64,000 bases of DNA, from positions 4,898,001-4,962,000 of the forward strand of contig OZ059894.1 of NCBI GenBank assembly GCA_964057225.1, written 5' to 3'. A program made the translations under genes and the position numbers. The stretch's first letter is position 1, and every line of letters begins with the position of its first letter. The notes beneath the pieces were generated by a model. It was not told where the DNA came from. It ran no database searches and saw only the letters and a list, made by a program, of their open reading frames with translations. This DNA is from Auanema rhodensis (lineage: Eukaryota; Nematoda; Chromadorea; Rhabditida; Rhabditidae). Positions 9,170-22,792 of this stretch are shown here, piece by piece.

Positions 9170-12100
9170 GACATTTTTCGAAAAAATTTTTGTCAAAATT
9201 TTTTGGAAGCAATGTTGAGTGTACATGGAAACTCAACATACACTAATGCATCATTTTTCAAACGATCATAACTAATTTTTGTATCAAGCGTTTTTCAATG
9301 TAGTATAGTGCATTCGATGCGGATTTTTAAGCTGCGTCGATCTGTGTTATCAGATTTGCGCTAGCTTAAAAATGCACCGAGATATCAACTGATACAAGTT
9401 CACACTTATATCCTCGATTTTCACCCTGAAGAAATAATTTTTTCGTTGAATAACATTGTCCATCGTCTTTGCCTTAAAAAAAGGATTCTAAAAACATCTA
9501 CTTTTTGCTAAATTATTTTGAAATTTTTCGAAAAAATTTTTGTCAAAATTTTTTGGAAGCAGTGTTGAGTGTACATGGAAACTCAAAATACACTAATGCA
9601 TCATTTTTCAAACGATCATAACTAATTTCTGTATTAAGCTTCTCTCAATGTAGTATAGTGCATTCGATGCGGATTTTTAAGCTGCGTCGATCTGTGTTAT
9701 CAGATTTGCGCTAGCTTAAAAATGCACCGAGATATCAACTGATATAAGTTCACACTTATATCCTCGATTTTCACCCTGAAGAATTAATTTTTTCGTTGAA
9801 TAACATTGTCTATCGTCTTTGCGTTGAAAAATGGAATCTAAAAACATCTACTTTTTGCTAAATTATTTTGAAATTTTTCGAAAAAATTTTTGTCAAAATG
9901 TTTTTGGAAGCAATGTTGAGTGTACATGGAAACTCAACATACACTAATGCATCATTTTTCAAACGATCATAACTAATTTTTGTATCAAGCGTTTTTCAAT
10001 GTAGTATAGTGCATTCGATGCGGATTTTTAAGCTGCGTCGATCTGTGTTATCAGATTTGCGCTAGCTTAAAAATGCACCGAGATATCAACTGATACAAGT
10101 TCACACTTATATCCTCGATTTTCACCCTGAAGAAATAATTTTTTCGTTGAATAACATTGTCCATCGTCTTTGCCTTGAAAAAAGGATTCTAAAAACATCT
10201 ACTTTTTGCTAAATTATTTTGAAATTTTTCGAAAAAATTTTTGTCAAAATGTTTTTGGAAGCAGTGTTGAGTGTACATGGAAACTCAACATACACTAATG
10301 CATCATTTTTCAAACGATCATAACTAATTTTTGTATCAAGCGTTTTTCAATGTAGTATAGTGCATTCGATGCGGATTTTTAAGCTGCGTCGATCTGTGTT
10401 ATCAGATTTGCGCTAGCTTAAAATTGCACCGAGATATCAACTGATACAAGTTCACACTTATATCCTCGATTTTCACCCTGAAGAAATAATTTTTTCGTTG
10501 AATAACATTGTCCATCGTCTTTGCCTTGAAAAAAGGATTCTAAAAACATTTACTTTTTGCTAAATTATTTTGAAATTTTTCGAAAAAATTTTTGTCAAAA
10601 TGTTTTTGGAAGCAGTGTTGAGTGTACATGGAAACTCAACATACACTAATGCATCATTTTTCAAACGATCATAACTAATTTTTGTATCAAGCGTTTTTCA
10701 ATGTAGTATAGTGCATTCGATGCGGATTTTTAAGCTGCGTCGATCTGTGTTATCAGATTTGCGCTAGCTTAAAAATGCACCGAGATATCAACTGATACAA
10801 GTTCACACTTATATCCTCGATTTTCACCCTGAAGAAATAATTTTTTCGTTGAATAACATTGTCCATCGTCTTTGCCTTGAAAAAAGGATCCTAAAAACAT
10901 CTACTTTTTGCTAAATTATTTTGACATTTTTCGAAAAAATTTTTGTCAAAATTTTTTGGAAGCAATGTTGAGTGTACATGGAAACTCAACATACACTAAT
11001 GCATCATTTTTCAAACGATCATAACTAATTTTTGTATCAAGCGTTTTTCAATGTAGTATAGTGCATTCGATGCGGATTTTTAAGCTGCGTCGATCTGTGT
11101 TATCAGATTTGCGCTAGCTTAAAAATGCACCGAGATATCAACTGATACAAGTTCACACTTATATCCTCGATTTTCACCCTGAAGAAATAATTTTTTCGTT
11201 GAATAACATTGTCCATCGTCTTTGCCTTAAAAAAAGGATTCTAAAAACATCTACTTTTTGCTAAATTATTTTGAAATTTTTCGAAAAAATTTTTGTCAAA
11301 ATTTTTTGGAAGCAGTGTTGAGTGTACATGGAAACTCAAAATACACTAATGCATCATTTTTCAAACGATCATAACTAATTTCTGTATTAAGCTTCTCTCA
11401 ATGTAGTATAGTGCATTCGATGCGGATTTTTAAGCTGCGTCGATCTGTGTTATCAGATTTGCGCTAGCTTAAAAATGCACCGAGATATCAACTGATATAA
11501 GTTCACACTTATATCCTCGATTTTCACCCTGAAGAATTAATTTTTTCGTTGAATAACATTGTCTATCGTCTTTGCGTTGAAAAATGGAATCTAAAAACAT
11601 CTACTTTTTGCTAAATTATTTTGAAATTTTTCGAAAAAATTTTTGTCAAAATGTTTTTGGAAGCAATGTTGAGTGTACATGGAAACTCAACATACACTAA
11701 TGCATCATTTTTCAAACGATCATAACTAATTTTTGTATCAAGCGTTTTTCAATGTAGTATAGTGCATTCGATGCGGATTTTTAAGCTGCGTCGATCTGTG
11801 TTATCAGATTTGCGCTAGCTTAAAAATGCACCGAGATATCAACTGATACAAGTTCACACTTATATCCTCGATTTTCACCCTGAAGAAATAATTTTTTCGT
11901 TGAATAACATTGTCCATCGTCTTTGCCTTGAAAAAAGGATTCTAAAAACATCTACTTTTTGCTAAATTATTTTGAAATTTTTCGAAAAAATTTTTGTCAA
12001 AATGTTTTTGGAAGCAGTGTTGAGTGTACATGGAAACTCAACATACACTAATGCATCATTTTTCAAACGATCATAACTAATTTTTGTATCAAGCGTTTTT

Positions 12101-12675
12101 CAATGTAGTATAGTGCATTCGATGCGGATTTTTAAGCTGCGTCGATCTGTGTTATCAGATTTGCGCTAGCTTAAAATTGCACCGAGATATCAACTGATAC
12201 AAGTTCACACTTATATCCTCGATTTTCACCCTGAAGAAATAATTTTTTCGTTGAATAACATTGTCCATCGTCTTTGCCTTGAAAAAAGGATTCTAAAAAC
12301 ATTTACTTTTTGCTAAATTATTTTGAAATTTTTCGAAAAAATTTTTGTCAAAATGTTTTTGGAAGCAGTGTTGAGTGTACATGGAAACTCAACATACACT
12401 AATGCATCATTTTTCAAACGATCATAACTAATTTTTGTATCAAGCGTTTTTCAATGTAGTATAGTGCATTCGATGCGGATTTTTAAGCTGCGTCGATCTG
12501 TGTTATCAGATTTGCGCTAGCTTAAAAATGCACCGAGATATCAACTGATATAAGTTCATACTTATATCCTCGATTTTCACCCTGAAGAAATAATTTTTTC
12601 GTTGAATAACATTGTCCATCGTCTTTGCCTTGAAAAAAGGATCCTAAAAACATCTACTTTTTGCTAAATTATTTT
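9170..12675. repeat. Tandem 5-mer higher-order repeat, 1,753-bp unit, two copies
   Basis: The rare marks 'ttgacattttt' (about 9,168 and 10,921) and 'ttaaaattgc' (10,418 and 12,171) are each spaced by 1,753 bp, or five monomers. The type order from the 9464 and 11217 monomers is the same: ttaaaaaaa head with actcaaaat, then gttgaaaaatgg, then ggattc, then 'acatttact', then ggatcc. The left breakpoint is inside a monomer: the copy at 10,867 has a ggatcc head, but from about 10,921 it matches the monomer at 9,114, which has a different head. Confidence 0.83.
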
Positions 12676-14721
12676 GAAATTTTTCGAAAAAATTTTTGTC
12701 AAAATTTTTTGGAAGCAATGTTGAGTGTACATGGAAACTCAACATACACTAATGCATCATTTTTCAAACGATCATAACTAATTTTTGTATCAAGCGTTTT
12801 TCAATGTAGTATAGTGCATTCGATGCGGATTTTTAAGCTGCGTCGATCTGTGTTATCAGATTTGCGCTAGCTTAAAAATGCACCGAGATATCAACTGATA
12901 CAAGTTCACACTTATATCCTCGATTTTCACCCTGAAGAAATAATTTTTTCGTTGAATAACATTGTCCATCGTCTTTGCCTTAAAAAAAGGATTCTAAAAA
13001 CATCTACTTTTTGCTAAATTATTTTGAAATTTTTCGAAAAAATTTTTGTCAAAATTTTTTGGAAGCAGTGTTGAGTGTACATGGAAACTCAAAATACACT
13101 AATGCATCATTTTTCAAACGATCATAACTAATTTCTGTATTAAGCTTCTCTCAATATAGTATAGTGCATTCGATGCGGATTTTTAAGCTGCGTCGATCTG
13201 TGTTATCAGATTTGCGCTAGCTTAAAAATGCACCGAGATATCAACTGATATAAGTTCACACTTATATCCTCGATTTTCACCCTGAAGAATTAATTTTTTC
13301 GTTGAATAACATTGTCTATCGTCTTTGCGTTGAAAAATGGAATCTAAAAACATCTACTTTTTGCTAAATTATTTTGAAATTTTTCGAAAAAATTTTTGTC
13401 AAAATGTTTTTGGAAGCAATGTTGAGTGTACATGGAAACTCAACATACACTAATGCATCATTTTTCAAACGATCATAACTAATTTTTATATTAAGCGTTT
13501 CTCAATGTAGTATAGTGCATTCGATGCGGATTTTTAAGCTGCGTCGATCTGTGTTATCAGATTTGCGCTAGCTTAAAAATGCACCGAGATATCAACTGAT
13601 ATAAGTTCACACTTATATCCTCGATTTTCACCCTGAAGAAAAAATTTTTTCGTTGAATAACATTGTCCATCGTCTTTGCCTTGAAAAAAGGATTCTAAAA
13701 ACATCTACTTTTTGCTAAATTATTTTGAAATTTTTCGAAAAAATTTTTGTCAAAATTTTTTGGAAGCAATGTTGAGTGTACATAGAAACTCAACATACAC
13801 TAATGCATCATTTTTCAAACGATCATAACTAATTTTTGTATCAAGCGTTTTTCAATGTAGTATAGTGCATTCGATGCGGATTTTTAAGCTGCGTCGATCT
13901 GTGTTATCAGATTTGCGCTAGCTTGAAAATGCACCGAGATATCAACTGATATAAGTTCACACTTATATCCTCGATTTTCACCCTGAAGAAATAATTTTTT
14001 CGTTGAATAACTTTGTCCATCGTCTTTGCCTTGAAAAAAGGATTCTAAAAACATCTACTTTTTGCTAAATTATCTTGAAATTTTTCGAAAAAATTTTTGT
14101 CAAAATTTTTTGGAAGCAATGTTGAGTGTACATGGAAACTCAACATACACTAATGCATCATTTTTCAAACGATCATAACTAATTTTTGTATCAAGCGTTT
14201 TTCAATGTAGTATAGTGCATTCGATGCGGATTTTTAAGCTGCGTCGATCTGTGTTATCAGATTTGCGCTAGCTTAAAAATGCACCGAGATATCAACTGAT
14301 ACAAGTTCACACTTATATCCTCGATTTTCACCCTGAAGAAATAATTTTTTCGTTGAATAACATTGTCCATCGTCTTTGCCTTGAAAAAAGGATTCTAAAA
14401 ACATTTACTTTTTGCTAAATTATTTTGAAATTTTTCGAAAAAATTTTTGTCAAAATGTTTTTGGAAGCAGTGTTGAGTGTACATGGAAACTCAACATACA
14501 CTAATGCATCATTTTTCAAACGATCATAACTAATTTTTGTATTAAGCTTCTCTCAATGTAGTATAGTGCATTCGATGCGGATTTTTGAGCTGCGTCGATC
14601 TGTGTTATCAGATTTGCGCTAGCTTAAAAATGCACCGAGATATCAACTGATATAAGTTCACACTTATATCCTCGATTTTCACCCTGAAGAAATAATTTTT
14701 TCGTTGAATAACATTGTCCAT
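12620..14721. repeat. Copy 2 of the 12,619-bp-spaced duplication
   Basis: The monomers at 12620, 12970, 13320, 13671, 14021 and 14371 correspond in order to those at 1, 351, 701, 1052, 1402 and 1752. Private changes in this copy are 'caatatag' (about 13,153), 'gaagaaaaaa' (about 13,637) and 'gcttgaaaat' (about 13,921). After 14,721 the alignment continues with the monomer at 2,453, so one monomer has been lost here or gained in copy 1, and the offset falls to 12,269 bp. Confidence 0.82.
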
Positions 14722-17700
14722 CGTCTTTGCCTTGAAAAAAGGATTCTAAAAACATCTACTTTTTGCTAAATTATTTTGAAATTTTTCGAAAAAATTTTTG
14801 TCAAAATTTTTTGGAAGCAATGTTGAGTGTACATGGAAACTCAACATACACTAATGCATCATTTTTCAAACGATCATAACTAATTTTTGTATCAAGCGTT
14901 TTTCAATGTAGTATAGTGCATTCGATGCGGATTTTTAAGCTGCGTCGATCTGTGTTATCAGATTTGCGCTAGCTTAAAAATGCACCGAGATATCAACTGA
15001 TATAAGTTCATACTTATATCCTCGATTTTCACCCTGAAGAAATAATTTTTTCGTTGAATAACATTGTCCATCGTCTTTGCCTTGAAAAAAGGATCCTAAA
15101 AACATCTACTTTTTGCTAAATTATTTTGAAATTTTTCGAAAAAATTTTTGTCAAAATTTTTTGGAAGCAATGTTGAGTGTACATGGAAACTCAACATACA
15201 CTAATGCATCATTTTTCAAACGATCATAACTAATTTTTGTATCAAGCGTTTTTCAATGTAGTATAGTGCATTCGATGCGGATTTTTAAGCTGCGTCGATC
15301 TGTGTTATCAGATTTGCGCTAGCTTAAAAATGCACCGAGATATCAACTGATACAAGTTCACACTTATATCCTCGATTTTCACCCTGAAGAAATAATTTTT
15401 TCGTTGAATAACATTGTCCATCGTCTTTGCCTTGAAAAAAGGATTCTAAAAACATCTACTTTTTGCTAAATTATTTTGAAATTTTTCGAAAAAATTTTTG
15501 TCAAAATGTTTTTGGAAGCAGTGTTGAGTGTACATGGAAACTCAACATACACTAATGCATCATTTTTCAAACGATCATAACTAATTTTTGTATTAAGCTT
15601 CTCTCAATGTAGTATAGTGCATTCGATGCGGATTTTTGAGCTGCGTCGATCTGTGTTATCAGATTTGCGCTAGCTTAAAAATGCACCGAGATATCAACTG
15701 ATACAAGTTCACACTTATATCCTCGATTTTCACCCTGAAGAAATAATTTTTTCGTTGAATAACATTGTCCATCGTCTTTGCCTTGAAAAAAGGATTCTAA
15801 AAACATCTACTTTTTGCTAAATTATTTTGAAATTTTTCGAAAAAATTTTTGTCAAAATGTTTTTGGAAGCAGTGTTGAGTGTACATGGAAACTCAACATA
15901 CACTAATGCATCATTTTTCAAACGATCATAACTAATTTTTGTATCAAGCGTTTTTCAATGTAGTATAGTGCATTCGATGCGGATTTTTAAGCTGCGTCGA
16001 TCTGTGTTATCAGATTTGCGCTAGCTTAAAAATGCACCGAGATATCAACTGATACAAGTTCACACTTATATCCTCGATTTTCACCCTGAAGAAATAATTT
16101 TTTCGTTGAATAACATTGTCCATCGTCTTTGCCTTGAAAAAAGGATTCTAAAAACATTTACTTTTTGCTAAATTATTTTGAAATTTTTCGAAAAAATTTT
16201 TGTCAAAATGTTTTTGGAAGCAGTGTTGAGTGTACATGGAAACTCAACATACACTAATGCATCATTTTTCAAACGATCATAACTAATTTTTGTATTAAGC
16301 TTCTCTCAATGTAGTATAGTGCATTCGATGCGGATTTTTGAGCTGCGTCGATCTGTGTTATCAGATTTGCGCTAGCTTAAAAATGCACCGAGATATCAAC
16401 TGATATAAGTTCACACTTATATCCTCGATTTTCACCCTGAAGAAATAATTTTTTCGTTGAATAACATTGTCCATCGTCTTTGCCTTGAAAAAAGGATTCT
16501 AAAAACATCTACATTTTGCTAAATTATTTTGAAATTTTTCGAAAAAATTTTTGTCAAAATGTTTTTGGAAGCAGTGTTGAGTGTACATGGAAACTCAACA
16601 TACACTAATGCATCATTTTTCAAACGATCATAACTAATTTTTGTATTAAGCTTCTCTCAATGTAGTATAGTGCATTCGATGCGGATTTTCAAGCTGCGTC
16701 GATCTGTGTTATCAGATTTGCGCTAGCTTAAAAATGCACCGAGATATCAACTGATACAAGTTCACACTTATATCCTCGATTTTCACCCTGAAGAAATAAT
16801 TTTTTCGTTGAATAACATTGTCCATCGTCTTTGCCTTGAAAAAAGGATTCTAAAAACATCTACTTTTTGCTAAATTATTTTGAAATTTTTCGAAAAAATT
16901 TTTGTCAAAATGTTTTTGGAAGCAGTGTTGAGTGTACATGGAAACTCAACATACACTAATGCATCATTTTTCAAACGATCATAACTAATTTTTGTATTAA
17001 GCTTCTCTCAATGTAGTATAGTGCATTCGATGCGGATTTTTAAGCTGCGTCGATCTGTGTTATCAGATTTGCGCTAGCTTAAAAATGCACCGAGATATCA
17101 ACTGATATAAGTTCACACTTATATCCTCGATTTTCACCCTGAAGAATTAATTTTTTCGTTGAATAACATTGTCTATCGTCTTTGCGTTGAAAAATGGAAT
17201 CTAAAAACATCTACTTTTTGCTAAATTATTTTGAAATTTTTCGAAAAAATTTTTGTCAAAATGTTTTTGGAAGCAATGTTGAGTGTACATGGAAACTCAA
17301 CATACACTAATGCATCATTTTTCAAACGATCATAACTAATTTTTATATTAAGCGTTTCTCAATGTAGTATAGTGCATTCGATGCGGATTTTTAAGCTGCG
17401 TCGATCTGTGTTATCAGATTTGCGCTAGCTTAAAAATGCACCGAGATATCAACTGATATAAGTTCACACTTATATCCTCGATTTTCACACTGAAGAATTA
17501 ATTTTTTCGTTGAATAACATTGTCTATCGTCTTTGCCTTGAAAAATGGAATCTAAAAACATCTACTTTTTGCTAAATTATTTTGAAATTTTTCGAAAAAA
17601 TTTTTGTCAAAATGTTTTTGGAAGCAATGTTGAGTGTACATGGAAACTCAACATACACTAATGCATCATTTTTCAAACGATCATAACTAATTTTTATATT

Positions 17701-20686
17701 AAGCGTTTCTCAATGTAGTATAGTGCATTCGATGCGGATTTTTAAGCTGCGTCGATCTGTGTTATCAGATTTGCGCTAGCTTAAAAATGCACCGAGATAT
17801 CAACTGATATAAGTTCACACTTATATCCTCGATTTTCACCCTGAAGAATTAATTTTTTCGTTGAATAACATTGTCTATCGTCTTTGCCTTGAAAAATGGA
17901 ATCTAAAAACATCTACTTTTTGCTAAATTATTTTGAAATTTTTCGAAAAAATTTTTGTCAAAATGTTTTTGGAAGCAATGTTGAGTGTACATGGAAACTC
18001 AACATACACTAATGCATCATTTTTCAAACGATCATAACTAATTTTTATATTAAGCGTTTCTCAATGTAGTATAGTGCATTCGATGCGGATTTTTAAGCTG
18101 CGTCGATCTGTGTTATCAGATTTGCGCTAGCTTAAAAATGCACCGAGATATCAACTGATATAAGTTCACACTTATATCCTCGATTTTCACCCTGAAGAAT
18201 TATTTTTTTCGTTGAATAACATTGTCCATCGTCTTTGCCTTGAAAAATGGAATCTAAAAACATCTACTTTTTGCTAAATTATTTTGAAATTTTTCGAAAA
18301 AATTTTTGTCAAAATGTTTTTGGAAGCAATGTTGAGTGTACATGGAAACTCAACATACACTAATGCATCATTTTTCAAACGATCATAACTAATTTTTATA
18401 TTAAGCGTTTCTCAATGTAGTATAGTGCATTCGATGCGGATTTTTAAGCTGCGTCGATCTGTGTTATCAGATTTGCGCTAGCTTAAAAATGCACCGAGAT
18501 ATCAACTGATATAAGTTCACACTTATATCCTCGATTTTCACACTGAAGAATTAATTTTTTCGTTGAATAACATTGTCTATCGTCTTTGCCTTGAAAAATG
18601 GAATCTAAAAACATCTACTTTTTGCTAAATTATTTTGAAATTTTTCGAAAAAATTTTTGTCAAAATGTTTTTGGAAGCAATGTTGAGTGTACATGGAAAC
18701 TCAACATACACTAATGCATCATTTTTCAAACGATCATAACTAATTTTTGTATTAAGCTTCTCTCAATGTAGTATAGTGCATTCGATGCGGATTTTTAAGC
18801 TGCGTCGATCTGTGTTATCAGATTTGCGCTAGCTTAAAAATGCACCGAGATATCAACTGATATAAGTTCACACTTATATCCTCGATTTTCACCCTGAAGA
18901 ATTAATTTTTTCGTTGAATAACATTGTCTATCGTCTTTGCGTTGAAAAATGGAATCTAAAAACATCTACTTTTTGCTAAATTATTTTGAAATTTTTCGAA
19001 AAAATTTTTGTCAAAATGTTTTTGGAAGCAATGTTGAGTGTACATGGAAACTCAACATACACTAATGCATCATTTTTCAAACGATCATAACTAATTTTTA
19101 TATTAAGCGTTTCTCAATGTAGTATAGTGCATTCGATGCGGATTTTTAAGCTGCGTCGATCTGTGTTATCAGATTTGCGCTAGCTTAAAAATGCACCGAG
19201 ATATCAACTGATATAAGTTCACACTTATATCCTCGATTTTCACACTGAAGAATTAATTTTTTCGTTGAATAACATTGTCTATCGTCTTTGCCTTGAAAAA
19301 TGGAATCTAAAAACATCTACTTTTTGCTAAATTATTTTGAAATTTTTCGAAAAAATTTTTGTCAAAATGTTTTTGGAAGCAATGTTGAGTGTACATGGAA
19401 ACTCAACATACACTAATGCATCATTTTTCAAACGATCATAACTAATTTTTATATTAAGCGTTTCTCAATGTAGTATAGTGCATTCGATGCGGATTTTTAA
19501 GCTGCGTCGATCTGTGTTATCAGATTTGCGCTAGCTTAAAAATGCACCGAGATATCAACTGATATAAGTTCACACTTATATCCTCGATTTTCACACTGAA
19601 GAATTAATTTTTTCGTTGAATAACATTGTCTATCGTCTTTGCCTTGAAAAATGGAATCTAAAAACATCTACTTTTTGCTAAATTATTTTGAAATTTTTCG
19701 AAAAAATTTTTGTCAAAATGTTTTTGGAAGCAATGTTGAGTGTACATGGAAACTCAACATACACTAATGCATCATTTTTCAAACGATCATAACTAATTTT
19801 TATATTAAGCGTTTCTCAATGTAGTATAGTGCATTCGATGCGGATTTTTAAGCTGCGTCGATCTGTGTTATCAGATTTGCGCTAGCTTAAAAATGCACCG
19901 AGATATCAACTGATATAAGTTCACACTTATATCCTCGATTTTCACACTGAAGAATTAATTTTTTCGTTGAATAACATTGTCTATCGTCTTTGCCTTGAAA
20001 AATGGAATCTAAAAACATCTACTTTTTGCTAAATTATTTTGAAATTTTTCGAAAAAATTTTTGTCAAAATGTTTTTGGAAGCAATGTTGAGTGTACATGG
20101 AAACTCAACATACACTAATGCATCATTTTTCAAACGATCATAACTAATTTTTATATTAAGCGTTTCTCAATGTAGTATAGTGCATTCGATGCGGATTTTT
20201 AAGCTGCGTCGATCTGTGTTATCAGATTTGCGCTAGCTTAAAAATGCACCGAGATATCAACTGATATAAGTTCACACTTATATCCTCGATTTTCACACTG
20301 AAGAATTAATTTTTTCGTTGAATAACATTGTCTATCGTCTTTGCCTTGAAAAATGGAATCTAAAAACATCTACTTTTTGCTAAATTATTTTGAAATTTTT
20401 CGAAAAAATTTTTGTCAAAATGTTTTTGGAAGCAATGTTGAGTGTACATGGAAACTCAACATACACTAATGCATCATTTTTCAAACGATCATAACTAATT
20501 TTTATATTAAGCGTTTCTCAATGTAGTATAGTGCATTCGATGCGGATTTTTAAGCTGCGTCGATCTGTGTTATCAGATTTGCGCTAGCTTAAAAATGCAC
20601 CGAGATATCAACTGATATAAGTTCACACTTATATCCTCGATTTTCACCCTGAAGAATTAATTTTTTCGTTGAATAACATTGTCTAT

Positions 20687-22792
20687 CGTCTTTGCCTTGA
20701 AAAATGGAATCTAAAAACATCTACTTTTTGCTAAATTATTTTGAAATTTTTCGAAAAAATTTTTGTCAAAATGTTTTTGGAAGCAATGTTGAGTGTACAT
20801 GGAAACTCAACATACACTAATGCATCATTTTTCAAACGATCATAACTAATTTTTATATTAAGCGTTTCTCAATGTAGTATAGTGCATTCGATGCGGATTT
20901 TTAAGCTGCGTCGATCTGTGTTATCAGATTTGCGCTAGCTTAAAAATGCACCGAGATATCAACTGATATAAGTTCACACTTATATCCTCGATTTTCACCC
21001 TGAAGAATTATTTTTTTCGTTGAATAACATTGTCCATCGTCTTTGCCTCGAAAAATGGAATCTAAAAACATCTACTTTTTGCTAAATTATTTTGAAATTT
21101 TTCGAAAAAATTTTTGTCAAAATGTTTTTGGAAGCAATGTTGAGTGTACATGGAAACTCAACATACACTAATGCATCATTTTTCAAACGATCATAACTAA
21201 TTTTTATATTAAGCGTTTCTCAATGTAGTATAGTGCATTCGATGCGGATTTTTAAGCTGCGTCGATCTGTGTTATCAGATTTGCGCTAGCTTAAAAATGC
21301 ACCGAGATATCAACTGATATAAGTTCACACTTATATCCTCGATTTTCACACTGAAGAATTAATTTTTTCGTTGAATAACATTGTCTATCGTCTTTGCCTT
21401 GAAAAATGGAATCTAAAAACATCTACTTTTTGCTAAATTATTTTGAAATTTTTCGAAAAAATTTTTGTCAAAATGTTTTTGGAAGCAATGTTGAGTGTAC
21501 ATGGAAACTCAACATACACTAATGCATCATTTTTCAAACGATCATAACTAATTTTTATATTAAGCGTTTCTCAATGTAGTATAGTGCATTCGATGCGGAT
21601 TTTTAAGCTGCGTCGATCTGTGTTATCAGATTTGCGCTAGCTTAAAAATGCACCGAGATATCAACTGATATAAGTTCACACTTATATCCTCGATTTTCAC
21701 CCTGAAGAATTAATTTTTTCGTTGAATAACATTGTCTATCGTTTTTGCCTTGAAAAATGGAATCTAAAAACATCTACTTTTTGCTAAATTATTTTGAAAT
21801 TTTTCGAAAAAATTTTTGTCAAAATGTTTTTGGAAGCAATGTTGAGTGTACATGGAAACTCAACATACACTAATGCATCATTTTTCAAACGATCATAACT
21901 AATTTTTATATTAAGCGTTTCTCAATGTAGTATAGTGCATTCGATGCGGATTTTTAAGCTGCGTCGATCTGTGTTATCAGATTTGCGCTAGCTTAAAAAT
22001 GCACCGAGATATCAACTGATATAAGTTCACACTTATATCCTCGATTTTCACCCTGAAGAATTATTTTTTTCGTTAAATAACATTGTCCATCGTCTTTGCC
22101 TCGAAAAATGGAATCTAAAAACATCTACTTTTTGCTAAATTATTTTGAAATTTTTCGAAAAAATTTTTGTCAAAATGTTTTTGGAAGCAATGTTGAGTGT
22201 ACATGGAAACTCAACATACACTAATGCATCATTTTTCAAACGATCATAACTAATTTTTATATTAAGCGTTTCTCAATGTAGTATAGTGCATTCGATGCGG
22301 ATTTTTAAGCTGCGTCGATCTGTGTTATCAGATTTGCGCTAGCTTAAAAATGCACCGAGATATCAACTGATATAAGTTCACACTTATATCCTCGATTTTC
22401 ACACTGAAGAATTAATTTTTTCGTTGAATAACATTGTCTATCGTCTTTGCCTTGAAAAATGGAATCTAAAAACATCTACTTTTTGCTAAATTATTTTGAA
22501 ATTTTTCGAAAAAATTTTTGTCAAAATGTTTTTGGAAGCAATGTTGAGTGTACATGGAAACTCAACATACACTAATGCATCATTTTTCAAACGATCATAA
22601 CTAATTTTTATATTAAGCGTTTCTCAATGTAGTATAGTGCATTCGATGCGGATTTTTAAGCTGCGTCGATCTGTGTTATCAGATTTGCGCTAGCTTAAAA
22701 ATGCACCGAGATATCAACTGATATAAGTTCACACTTATATCCTCGATTTTCACCCTGAAGAATTAATTTTTTCGTTGAATAACATTGTCTAT
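20687..22792. repeat. Tandem 3-mer duplication in domain B, 1,053-bp unit
   Basis: Monomers at 20687, 21038 and 21389 repeat as 21740, 22091 and 22442. The shared rare marks are a 'gaattattttttt' tail followed by a 'cctcgaaaaatgg' head (21,038 and 22,091) and a 'cacactg' tail in the second monomer. The second copy has a private 'cgttaaataac' at about 22,071. Confidence 0.76.

Larger units (their letters stand above)
1..16825. repeat. Array domain A: mixed 350- and 351-bp monomers
   Basis: Monomers start at 1, 351, 701, 1052, 1402, 1752, 2103, 2453, 2803, 3153, 3504, 3854, 4204, 4555, 4906, 5256, 5608, 5958, 6309, 6660, 7011, 7362, 7712, 8063, 8413, 8764, 9114, 9464, 9814, 10165, 10516, 10867, 11217, 11567, 11918, 12269, 12620, 12970, 13320, 13671, 14021, 14371, 14722, 15072, 15422, 15773, 16124 and 16475. 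Heads are mostly gaaaaaaggattc or ggatcc, with some gttgaaaaatgg. Tails are mostly gaagaaataa. The middle alternates between tatcaagcgtttttc and tattaagcttctctc. The loss of one G in 'aaaatgttttt' makes the 350-bp form, found in 24 of the first 44 monomers. Domain A is the most mosaic part, with several higher-order duplications listed separately. The right boundary is gradual: the monomer at 16,826 has an A-type head and a B-type tail. Confidence 0.9.
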
